Source of the DNA: Lewinellaceae bacterium
Lineage (GTDB): Bacteria > Bacteroidota > Bacteroidia > Chitinophagales > Saprospiraceae
Direction of reading: 5' to 3'
Assembly: GCA_016710765.1 (NCBI GenBank)
Contig: JADJUJ010000003.1
Span: 1-64,000 of the forward strand
DNA: 64,000 nt
The notes beneath the pieces were generated by a model that was given only the letters and a program-made list of their open reading frames with translations, was not told the DNA's origin and did no database searches. The translations under genes were made by a program, and so were the position numbers. Shown in pieces: positions 48,598 to 56,712 of this stretch; position 1 is the stretch's first letter, and each line of letters begins with the position of its first letter.

Positions 48598-51142
48598 ATG
48601 CAACGATTGCCTCTTATTGCCCTGTTTATTGCCCTTATAGCGGCCTCCTGTAGCCAACACAATGCTAAAAGTGAGCACCGCCCTTCCCATGCCGGCGAAG
48701 CCATGCGCATGTGGGCTATGGCCAGAACTTTTCCGGATGGACATTTCTATACCGAAAAATATACGCAGGCGGTGGAACAAGTGCAGTTGGAGGCACAACT
48801 CCGCGGCGACCGCAACAACAACTGGGAAGCCATTGGCCCCAAAAATATTGGCGGTCGCACCCTTTGCCTGGCCATCCATCCCATCGATACTTCCCTTATG
48901 GTGGGCAGGCAGTGCTTCCGGCGGCATCTGGAAAACAACCACAGCCGGGCGCGGCGTAAATGCCTGGGAGTACGTGGCAACGGGCTTTCCAGCACTCGGT
49001 GTATCTGCGATCGCCATCACCACCCAGACTCCCAATGTGATGTACGCCGGCACTGGTGAGGTGTACAATTACGAGAACGCCATGCCCAACGTAGCCATCC
49101 GAACTACCAGAGGAACTTATGGTATAGGTATCCTGAAATCCACAGATGGCGGGCAAAGTTGGACCAAAAGCCTGGATTGGAGTTATGGCGATATGCGCGG
49201 TGTGCAGGACATCAAGATCAACCCGCTCCGGCCTGAAACGGTTTACGCTGCCACCACCGAGGGCTTGTTGCGCAGTTATGATGCCGGGGAAACCTGGTCC
49301 ACCATTCACAACCTGGGCATGGCAGTTGATATTGAAATCAACCCGGCCGACACCAATATTGTTTTCGTGACACATGGTTCTTATGAGGACAACAGTGTCA
49401 GCGGAATCTATCGATCTGTAAATGGCGGAGATGGTTTTATTAAACTAATCAACGGCTTACCGGGTGGCGTATCTGGTAAAATTCTACTGGGCATGGCTTA
49501 CGACCAGCCTGCGGTGTTGTATGCCTCCATCGGTAATGCATTTGCGCAGGAGGGTTTGTACAAGACCACCACCAACGGTGGTTCCTGGGCCAAAGTAAGT
49601 ACGCAGGACGTGTGTACGTACCAAGGCTGGTATTCACACGATGTAGCCGTCCGGCCTTCCAATACCGGAGAGATCATCTGGACGGGTATTGACTTGTGGA
49701 AATCGACGAACAGCGGACAGAACGTACAGAAAAAGACAAAATGGTTCAATTGGTATTTTGGACAGGTGCCGGTGGGTGGGCCTGAAGGCCCCGCCGATTA
49801 TGTACATGCCGATATTCACCGGGTATATTACCTTCCGAACGACAACAACAAAGTGTATTGCGTGACCGATGGGGGCATTTTTGTTTCCTATGATGCTGGT
49901 GAAAGCTGGCATGGTCGGAACGGCGGTTATCAGACGCAGCAGTTTTATGCCAACCTGGGTAATTCGACTACCAACCCGAACCTGTGTATTGGTGGAATGC
50001 AAGACAACTCCACGGCTATTTATTCCGGAGATCCCGCCTGGACGCGGGTGTTGGGTGGCGATGGCGAGTGCGCTGCCGTGTATGCGCTCGACGACCAGGT
50101 AATGTATGGGTCGTCGCAGTACCTGAACATGTCGCGCTCCACCAACGGTGGTGCCAACTGGCAGAATGTTACGCCTACTGGATCAGGTCCGGAACAGGCG
50201 GCCTTCAATGGCCCTTTTGAACTGGCCCAGTCTGAGCCAGAAGTACTGTATGCCGGAGCTGAAAGCCTTTTTCGCTCCGATGATGGGGGCAGCCTATGGT
50301 ACAATGCATCCAATGGTCCGCTGGATCCAGGCAATGTAATCCTGACCCTGGCGCCGCTACCTACAGATGCCAGCCAGGTGTGGTGCTCGGTGGCACCCTT
50401 AACGGGTAACCAGGCTAAGGTTTTTCTGGTCAATGCTGTTACGGGAGGAGTGACATCCATCAGCGGGTTGCCCAACCGCTTGTGTATGGACATTGCTCCG
50501 CATCCTGGTCAGGCAGGTACAGCCTACGCTGTCTTTTCCGGGTTTAACACAGCGCATGTTTGGCGCACCACAGATTTTGGTCAAAACTGGGAGGCCATCG
50601 ACAATGGTTTGCCCGATATACCCACCAATTCCGTTCTGATTGACCCCTTGTTTCCCGACCATATTTACGTAGGCAACGATGTAGGGGTATGGCTTTCCCG
50701 AAACGGCGGCAACACTTGGGAGTTGTATTCCACGGGAGCCCCTGCTGGCATGCTGGCCATGCACCTAAGCATTAGTGCCAACCGAAAATTGCGGGTAGCG
50801 ACCTATGGATTGGGCGTTTGGCAGGCTGATATGGCAGAGCCCTCCGGAGTGGTAAGCCAGGGGCCGAACACATTGGATATGCAAGTTTTTCCTAATCCAG
50901 CCAGCGACGTGGTACAGATGAAGTTTGCTTTGCAGGCACCGGCGAAGTTGGGGTATAGGATCTTCGACCTATCAGGGCGCATGGTCCTGCAGGGGAATTT
51001 TGGCCGGCGTGAAGCGGGCAACCAAACAGCCATACTGGGGTTGGGCGATTTGCCTGCAGGTCGATTTGCCCTGGTGCTGGATGGCGCTGCGCTGCCTTCC
51101 GGGGAGCGGGTTCGGGCGGTCCAAATACTTTTAAAGGAATAG
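48598..51142 (+). CDS. Secreted sortilin/VPS10-like beta-propeller protein with T9SS sorting domain (one frameshift)
   Basis: Start ATG 48598 gives a lipoprotein-like signal, LIALFIALIAASCSQ. The body is a series of propeller blades with Asp-box-type repeats (STDGGQSWTKSLDW, SYDAGETWSTIHN, TTNGGSWAKVSTQD, SYDAGESWHGRNG, STNGGANWQNVTP, SRNGGNTWELYS), similar to glycosyl-hydrolase/VPS10-like proteins. A type A sorting domain closes it (MQVFPNPASDVVQMKFALQA to the end). The frames 48574-49059 and 48662-51142 join near 48903-48907, where one extra base lies within GGGCAGGCAGTG; corrected length 847 residues. A lipobox together with a T9SS domain is unusual and the lipid anchor is uncertain. Function unknown, probably extracellular binding. 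Confidence 0.82.
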
Positions 51143-51301
51143 TGCAGCGTCCGGCGAATACCCTGTGAATTGACGGCCATATTTACCGTTCATCTGCGTT
51201 GTTCGTCGGTTAATCCCGATATCTTCGGGATCGCCCTCCTCACGCCTTGATGAACGAAAAATCTGCCTCGCCAATACACAGGGTATTCGCCGGACGCTGC
51301 A
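51143..51301. repeat. Palindromic element, family C
   Basis: A 159-bp element with perfect 25-bp terminal inverted repeats (TGCAGCGTCCGGCGAATACC... at 51143-51167 and its complement at 51277-51301) and an internal CCCGAtatcTTCGGGAT hairpin. It begins directly after the stop codon at 51142. Not coding. Confidence 0.85.
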
Positions 51302-51302
51302 A

Positions 51303-51465
51303 TAGACTTGTTGCGATAGGGTACTGTTTGCACGAACTGGGCAAATTTTATTTTATACTGCGTTAAATTTTTTGACGAATTCTCCGTATTCGACTGCAAA
51401 ATTTGCCTAGTCTAAAATAAAATTTGTTACCAGTTCATGCAAACGCCCCTGTCGCAACAAGTCTA
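51303..51465. repeat. Palindromic element, family D, abutting family C, plus a family F remnant
   Basis: A 163-bp element whose arms match over about 50 bp with few differences: TAGACTTGTTGCGATAGGG at the left and CCCTGTCGCAACAAGTCTA at the right, then GTTTGCACGAACTGG / CCAGTTCATGCAAAC and AAATTTTATTTTA / TAAAATAAAATTT. It starts one base after family C ends. Between it and the next gene, 51512-51541 resembles the right end of family F (TTCGGGGCAAAGCCAAGGAC). Not coding. Confidence 0.82.
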
Positions 51466-51544
51466 ATAGAAAATCCAGGACTTAGGCCTTGCCCTGAACC
51501 AATAATTCACTGCTTCGGGGCAAAGCCAAGGACTAATAGCCACC

Positions 51545-53071
51545 TTAATGCTGAACCAAAACTTTTCGACGCAACCATTGGGAATCGGTGCGGAGTTCGA
51601 AAACGTAGATGCCAGTGGGCAGGTTTTGGGTTGGTATTAGCCAGCGTTGCAGGCCAGTATCTGGGGTGTTGGCATTCCAGATTAGTTGTCCCATGCTGTT
51701 GCGGAGCGAAAGGCTTGTTTGACCAGGGTGGGGCAAGGTGATTTCCACCTGAACTTGTTCATCGGCGGGATTAGGAAACAAATGTATTTCCGGTCCAGTC
51801 GTTGCTGTTATGTTTGCGCCGGAGGATATATCGACGCCAAAACCACGGTCGTCGTTGGCCCTGAACTCGCCACCGCTGATAAGCGGCAGCACTTGGTTGT
51901 CGAGGTCGTACAGTTTGTAATAGCCATTGCCAAAATTGCAGCACATGCCATCGCCGTAGGCATCTACAATGTGCAGGGAATAGCAGCCTGGCCCGGGTAA
52001 CTGCAGGGTATCTTTGATCAGTATATTGTTGCCATAGGCGCCTGGTCCTCCGGAAATACCGCCTGGAAACATGCCGCCGCCATCGGGACCAACATTGAGG
52101 TTGCCGCCCTGGTCGAGCACCTGCCCGTTTTCATCCCGCAACTCCCAGTAAGTTTCCGCGCCGTAGGCATCGGTGCGGAGTTTCAGAAGAACCTGCGGGC
52201 TGTTGAAATAACTGGCGTCGCTGAAAAGGTCGTTTCGGATGTTGTTCGAAGGGTCGTCGTCGGAACTGTTATTAATGTACAGCACGGAGCTTTTCAGGGT
52301 GCCAGGATCGTCTATGGAAAATGGGTCAAAAGCAATGGGTGCCTCGCCATAGGTAGGCAGGTATCCTGTCCAGAGGATGGTGTCAACAAATTGATTGTTC
52401 CAGCGCCGCTCTATTTGTGCGCTGGTCAGTGGGTTGCTGCCCAGATTGATGAGCGTAAAATGAGTTTGTAGTGCTACTGCACCACACACTTCATGCAGAG
52501 GGGTGCCCTTATCGTATTGAAAAATCCCGGCGTTGTTGGTTCCTTTAGCAACCGGGCATTCCATGGCTGCTTCCCAAAGTGCGCTGGCATTGAGCTGGCC
52601 AATTTCGTAAACCTTTTTATTAGGGCAAATGACAAATATGCTGGGGAAATAATCAACCTCGTACAGGTCAGCGATAACATCATCGTTGATGATCGGGTAA
52701 TTGGTGCCCGCAACCCAATTTCCGGGAGTGGTACTGTTGCAGCCGGCATTGCCGTACAAACAATTGAGGTTGGTGGCCGGGTCGCCTTCCACAAAAAGTA
52801 CCTGAACGGTGTTGTCGCCAGAAGGACCATGAATAGCATAAAAGTTTTGCAGCGCATGGCTATTGTGGTAGGCCCAGCAAGGAGGGCACCAGGTAGCGGA
52901 GATTTCTAGTACAACAGGCTTGCCTGCCTCCAGCAATTCGTACAGGTGCCAGCTCTGCCCATTTAAATCGGTCGCCGTAAAATCGGGCGCTGTAGCGCCC
53001 TGCGGTAACTGTGCAGTCAGCTGACAGACCGAAAAAAGCGATAAAAGCAATGTGGCAAGGCTCCGTATCAA
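51545..53071 (-). CDS. Secreted redoxin-fold protein with T9SS sorting domain
   Basis: A 508-residue protein. Signal peptide LATLLLSLFSVCQLTAQ; then a thioredoxin/AhpC-like domain: APDFTATDLNGQSWHLYELL, the redox motif ATWCPPCWAYHNSH (CxxC near residues 61-64) and DYFPSIFVICPNKKVYEIG with the cis-Pro segment. The middle part is beta-rich, possibly a lectin-like domain (SLHIVDAYGDGMCCNFGNG). A type A sorting domain ends the protein (EIHLFPNPADEQVQVEITL to KVLVQH). The start is TTG 53071. The CPPC thioredoxin with T9SS export would act outside the cell, perhaps as attached redox cargo; the role is unknown. A divergent -7 box is at 53120-53127. Confidence 0.82.
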   Translation of the reverse strand: MIRSLATLLLSLFSVCQLTAQLPQGATAPDFTATDLNGQSWHLYELLEAGKPVVLEISATWCPPCWAYHNSHALQNFYAIHGPSGDNTVQVLFVEGDPATNLNCLYGNAGCNSTTPGNWVAGTNYPIINDDVIADLYEVDYFPSIFVICPNKKVYEIGQLNASALWEAAMECPVAKGTNNAGIFQYDKGTPLHEVCGAVALQTHFTLINLGSNPLTSAQIERRWNNQFVDTILWTGYLPTYGEAPIAFDPFSIDDPGTLKSSVLYINNSSDDDPSNNIRNDLFSDASYFNSPQVLLKLRTDAYGAETYWELRDENGQVLDQGGNLNVGPDGGGMFPGGISGGPGAYGNNILIKDTLQLPGPGCYSLHIVDAYGDGMCCNFGNGYYKLYDLDNQVLPLISGGEFRANDDRGFGVDISSGANITATTGPEIHLFPNPADEQVQVEITLPHPGQTSLSLRNSMGQLIWNANTPDTGLQRWLIPTQNLPTGIYVFELRTDSQWLRRKVLVQH

Positions 53072-53119
53072 ATTTGGCTAATTGTTTACATGTTTGGGAT
53101 AAGTACCGTGGAAACAAAC

Positions 53120-53127
53120 AAAAATAG
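53120..53127 (-). promoter_or_regulatory. -7 box (TATTTTTG) of the redoxin-fold gene
   Basis: The minus strand reads TATTTTTG, matching TAnnTTTG, 48 bases before the start at 53071. The divergent box for the plus-strand gene lies 24 bases away. Confidence 0.45.
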
Positions 53128-53151
53128 CCCGCTTGTTCGGCTGAAGGGCTT

Positions 53152-53159
53152 ATCTTTGT
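53152..53159 (+). promoter_or_regulatory. -7 box (TATCTTTG) of the first T9SS paralogue
   Basis: TATCTTTG matches TAnnTTTG, with TTG at 53133-53135 as a possible -33 element. The leader to ATG 53198 is about 32 bases. Confidence 0.45.
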
Positions 53160-53197
53160 GTAAATTTTACGAAACCTGCTAATTAAAGACACTTTTG

Positions 53198-53908
53198 ATG
53201 AAACAACTACTCTTTACACTATCCTTTCTTGCCGCCTTTGCTACAACCATGGTGGCCCAGGCTACTTTTACCATCGAACCCCTCAGCGTTTCAACGATTG
53301 CAAATCCGGCCACTTACGATACCGAAAATCATGTTGAAGTGATTAACCTTACCTCCGGTGCGCTTTCCATCAATTGGGAACGCGTGGTAATCGACATCAG
53401 CCAGGGCTGTATGACTCAGGTTTGCGACCCGGTTGCCTGTTTTGCCGATTTCATCAGCACGCATACCTTCAATCTTGCTGCCAGCGACACTGTCGATCTG
53501 ATCGTGCATTTTTTGAATGGTACCGGCAATCAGGGTAATGCGATTGTTCACCTGAAGGTAAAAGACAACGCCAACCCCAGCAATATCATTACTGCAATTT
53601 ACCTTTTCAACGATGGTACCAGCGCCAGTTCCAATTTGCTGCCTCCAGCCAACGTAAAATTGTTTCCCAATCCAGTGGCCGACCAGTTTCAACTGCAGAA
53701 CGCCGATGATGTTGCGAGCGTGCGCGTATACGACATGCAGGGCCGTATGGTCAGCAACCTGAATGCAAGCGCCGGCCAGCGTTTTGATGTGGCAGGCCTT
53801 ACCCCGGGCACCTATATCCTCGCTTTGGAGGAGAAGAATGGCAATGTATTCCAGGCCATTGAAATGGTGAAAAATAATACATCAGGCTGTTACCTGAACA
53901 AACCATGA
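53198..53908 (+). CDS. T9SS cargo protein, paralogue 1 (C-terminal tail probably artefactual)
   Basis: A small exported protein: signal peptide LLFTLSFLAAFATTMVAQ, a beta-rich domain (FTIEPLSVSTIANP, INWERVVIDISQGC, FADFISTHTFNLAASDTVDLIVHF, NIITAIYLFNDG) and a type A sorting domain (NVKLFPNPVADQFQLQNADD to AIEMVKN). It is highly similar to the next gene. That paralogue ends in EMVKK and stop; here the A run at 53870-53874 is one short, so reading continues for ten extra residues (NTSGCYLNKP) into the gap. The true stop is probably near 53877. The N-terminal domain is unrecognised; the four Cys (QGCMTQVCDPVACF) look structural. Confidence 0.8.
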   Translation: MKQLLFTLSFLAAFATTMVAQATFTIEPLSVSTIANPATYDTENHVEVINLTSGALSINWERVVIDISQGCMTQVCDPVACFADFISTHTFNLAASDTVDLIVHFLNGTGNQGNAIVHLKVKDNANPSNIITAIYLFNDGTSASSNLLPPANVKLFPNPVADQFQLQNADDVASVRVYDMQGRMVSNLNASAGQRFDVAGLTPGTYILALEEKNGNVFQAIEMVKNNTSGCYLNKP

Positions 53909-53953
53909 TTTTGTCTGCCTGCCGAGGGCAGCCATTGTCAAAATACGCAACAA

Positions 53954-54637
53954 ATGAAACAACCGCTTTTACGCTATTGCTTCTTTTTGCTTTTGGGGGT
54001 GACCATGAGCGGGCAGGCTACTTTTGCCATCGAACCCCTAACTGTTTCTAAGGTTGCTCACCCAGATTCCACTGATGTAGAAAATCATGTGGAAGTGATT
54101 AACCTGACTACAAATTCGTTGTCCATTAATTGGGAACGGGTGATAATTGATATCGGACAGGGCTGTCAGACACAAGTTTGTGATCCGTTTGCCTGTTTTG
54201 CCGATTTCATCAGCACCCACACTTTTAATCTTCCGGGCAGCGATACTGCAGACCTCATTGTACACCTGATAAACCACACGGGCAGCCCTTGTTGTGCCAT
54301 TGTGCATCTCAAAGTAAAAGACGTTGCCGATCCTTCCAATATTATTACTGCCGTTTATTTGTTCAACGACTGTGCTGGCTCCAGTGCGAAAGACCAGTTT
54401 CCTGCGGCAAACGTAAAATTACTCGCCAACCCAGTAGCCGAATATTTTGAGTTGCAAAACGATGTTGATGTGGCTCAAATTCGCCTTTACGATATTCAGG
54501 GGCGTCTTGTTGAATACCTTAAGGGAGGCGCCGGCCAGCGTTACAATGTGAGTGATCTTACCCCGGGTACCTATATCCTCGCTTTGGAGGAGAAGAATGG
54601 CAATGTGTTCCAGGCCATTGAAATGGTAAAAAAATAG
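53954..54637 (+). CDS. T9SS cargo protein, paralogue 2
   Basis: A 227-residue paralogue of the preceding gene with the same layout: signal peptide (CFFLLLGVTMSGQ), beta-rich domain with QGCQTQVCDPFACFADFIST, and type A sorting domain (NVKLLANPVAEYFELQNDVD to AIEMVKK). The last 80 bp of the two genes are nearly identical while the middle is more diverged, which suggests local gene conversion or purifying selection on the sorting domain. Function unknown. Followed by a terminator shared with queD. Confidence 0.82.
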   Translation: MKQPLLRYCFFLLLGVTMSGQATFAIEPLTVSKVAHPDSTDVENHVEVINLTTNSLSINWERVIIDIGQGCQTQVCDPFACFADFISTHTFNLPGSDTADLIVHLINHTGSPCCAIVHLKVKDVADPSNIITAVYLFNDCAGSSAKDQFPAANVKLLANPVAEYFELQNDVDVAQIRLYDIQGRLVEYLKGGAGQRYNVSDLTPGTYILALEEKNGNVFQAIEMVKK

Positions 54638-54664
54638 GCTGCGAATGCGCCCGGCATAAAAAAA

Positions 54665-54690
54665 GGCCCTGAAAGTTAACTTTCAGGGCC
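54665..54690. terminator. Bidirectional intrinsic terminator
   Basis: A 26-bp perfect palindrome (GGCCCTGAAAGTT and its complement) is flanked by an A run at 54658-54664 and a T run at 54691-54697. It can serve both convergent genes. Confidence 0.92.
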
Positions 54691-54695
54691 TTTTT

Positions 54696-55103
54696 TTATG
54701 CCGGATACTCCACGAAATTTCGCGGCGTTTCATACAGCCGGACGTGCAAATCCAGGCTTTCCGGCAGCTGTGCGCGTAGGATATTCCAGATCACCACCAC
54801 AATATTTTCTGCAGTAGGATTGAGGTTTTTGAACTCCGCTGTGTCCAGGTTCAGGTTTTTATGGTCGAAACGCAGTTCTACCTGCTCTTTAATCAAATGC
54901 GCCAGCCAGCCTAAGTCGACCACCATACCCGTTTCCGGGTCTATTTCTCCTCTGACTTTTACTTCCAGTTCGTAATTGTGGCCATGCCAGTTGGGATTGT
55001 TGCAAAGCCCAAATACCTCCTGGTTGCGTTGTTCGCTCCAGGTGGGGTTGTGCAAGCGGTGGGCTGCATTGAAATGGGCTTTACGTATGACTGCTACGCG
55101 CAT
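54696..55103 (-). CDS. queD: 6-carboxytetrahydropterin synthase-like protein (QueD/PTPS family)
   Basis: QueD makes 6-carboxytetrahydropterin from dihydroneopterin triphosphate for queuosine; relatives make tetrahydropterins. The 135-residue frame has the zinc-binding histidines in FNAAHRLHNP and NWHGHNYELEV, the catalytic Cys in VFGLCNNPNWHGH, FDHKNLN with the His of the catalytic triad, and PTAENIVVVIWNIL with the conserved Glu. Length fits. It stands alone; no other queuosine genes are in the window, so the pathway assignment is by family. Confidence 0.88.
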   Translation of the reverse strand: MRVAVIRKAHFNAAHRLHNPTWSEQRNQEVFGLCNNPNWHGHNYELEVKVRGEIDPETGMVVDLGWLAHLIKEQVELRFDHKNLNLDTAEFKNLNPTAENIVVVIWNILRAQLPESLDLHVRLYETPRNFVEYPA

Positions 55104-55547
55104 GATATTGATTTAGATGTATCCATCATGTAACCGATTTTTTTGAAAATAGTTGTTGGCGCCCTTCCAATAAGCTGCAGGCCATCGAAATACTTCCCTC
55201 CAAATATTCCTTCACATGTACTTTTATCATACCTTCGCATATCCAATAAACCCAAATAGTATTCACCGGTTTTGTGCGCGATCAGGATGTGGAGAAGGTG
55301 AAGGATCTGGTAAGTTTTTGAAGATCATAGTATATTTTATCTTATACGCTGCGGCGGTACCCCTTGTTGTTGCACCCTTTGGTTTTTCTTCAAAGGCGTA
55401 CTGCTGAACCGGAAAAAATCACTTTACGGCATTTTTTTGTCTTTTTCGTAAGGTTTTTGTTGTTTTATGCCGGGTTTTCTACAATAACTTTTCAGCTTCC
55501 TCTCCTCGTATGTAGGGCACAAAACCCAATGCCAATGCAAAGGGAGC
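55104..55547. other. Intergenic stretch without a recognised gene
   Basis: This 444-bp gap between queD and holB has only short open frames without family features. Its upstream part should hold the queD promoter. T-rich blocks (for example near 55436-55460) are seen. No repeat family from elsewhere in the window was found here. Confidence 0.5.
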
Positions 55548-56657
55548 ATGGTTACACCCGGTCAACAACGTGCAAAAGCAATGCTACAGCGACTCGCAAA
55601 CAGCGAGCGTATCCCGCATGCTTTGTTGTTTTTGGGACAAACCGGCAGTGGTAACCTGGCACTTGCAATGGATTTCGCCCGCCTGCTGCAGTGCGAACAC
55701 CCTAAAGATGGCATGCCTTGTGATGCTTGTAACGCCTGCCACAAAAGTGCTCAACTCATCCATCCCGACATTCATTTCTCCTACCCAACAGTTGGAACTA
55801 ATGTAGTGAGCACCCATTTCCTCAAAGAATGGCGGTCGGCTTACACAGAAAATCCCTTCCTCGACGTCAATACCTGGCTGATGCACATCGGCGCCGACAA
55901 CAAACAGGGAAACATCAACAAGGAGGAGTGCAATGCCATCATCAAAAAACTCACCCTCAAAACCTTTGAAGGCCGCTACAAAATTTTGGTCATGTGGTTG
56001 CCCGAGTATCTGGGCAAAGAAGGAAACCGATTGCTGAAGCTCATCGAGGAGCCACCTGAAAATACCATTTTCCTCCTGGCGGCAGAAAACGACGAACTCA
56101 TATTGCCCACCGTACTGTCTCGCTGCCAGATCATTAAGTCGGAACTTCTGTCTGATCAGGAAATTATCGATGCCCTGCAAACCATGCGCAATATGGACAG
56201 CACCCGGGCTCAGCGCATCGCTTTTTTGGCCGAAGGCAACCTCAATCAGGCCATTCGCCTTACCGATGTAGCAGAAAATGACGACGCCGACCTTTTGCTC
56301 GACTGGCTGCGCAAATGTTGGAAAGGCAATGGCGTGGAGCTGGTGGAATGGACTGAGAAATTTGCCAAGCTGGGCAGGGAAAACCAAAAGCATTTTTTGT
56401 TGTACAGCCTGCACTATTTCCGGGAATTGGTGGCTTTGTTGGCCACCGGAAATCCAAATATGCGCCTGCGCCCCGATGAACTGGCCTCCGCCCAAAATAT
56501 GGCCAAGGTGCTTAATTTGAACCAATTGAGCCAAGTGGTAGAATTAATTAACGACAATATTTATTACATAGAACGCAATGCTAATCCCAAAATCCTGTTT
56601 TTAGATGCGTCTATCCAAATGAACCAAATTTTTAAAGGCGTTGGCAGGACTGCGTGA
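55548..56657 (+). CDS. holB: DNA polymerase III subunit delta'
   Basis: The delta' subunit is part of the clamp loader. The 369-residue frame begins GQQRAKAMLQRLANSERIPH, then ALLFLGQTGSGNLALAMDFA (a degenerate Walker A), a zinc-binding CDACNACHKSAQ, YKILVMWLPEYLGKEGNRLLKLIEEPPENTIF with the LIEEPP motif of the family, and the SRC motif as VLSRCQII. These all fit. The N-terminus is a little shorter than usual (the family often starts with FxDIIGQ), so a start slightly upstream or a small error is possible. It is followed 55 bp later by a ricT-like gene, a neighbour pair conserved in many Bacteroidota and Firmicutes. Confidence 0.9.
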   Translation: MVTPGQQRAKAMLQRLANSERIPHALLFLGQTGSGNLALAMDFARLLQCEHPKDGMPCDACNACHKSAQLIHPDIHFSYPTVGTNVVSTHFLKEWRSAYTENPFLDVNTWLMHIGADNKQGNINKEECNAIIKKLTLKTFEGRYKILVMWLPEYLGKEGNRLLKLIEEPPENTIFLLAAENDELILPTVLSRCQIIKSELLSDQEIIDALQTMRNMDSTRAQRIAFLAEGNLNQAIRLTDVAENDDADLLLDWLRKCWKGNGVELVEWTEKFAKLGRENQKHFLLYSLHYFRELVALLATGNPNMRLRPDELASAQNMAKVLNLNQLSQVVELINDNIYYIERNANPKILFLDASIQMNQIFKGVGRTA

Positions 56658-56712
56658 TTTGATCCCGCCCAATGGCCACCTATCATAAACAACAATAAAT
56701 TAGAATTGATAT

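Noticed and set aside
55216..55407. Small plus-strand gene of 63 codons upstream of holB
   Set aside because: Composition looks random, no start signal, and no family features.
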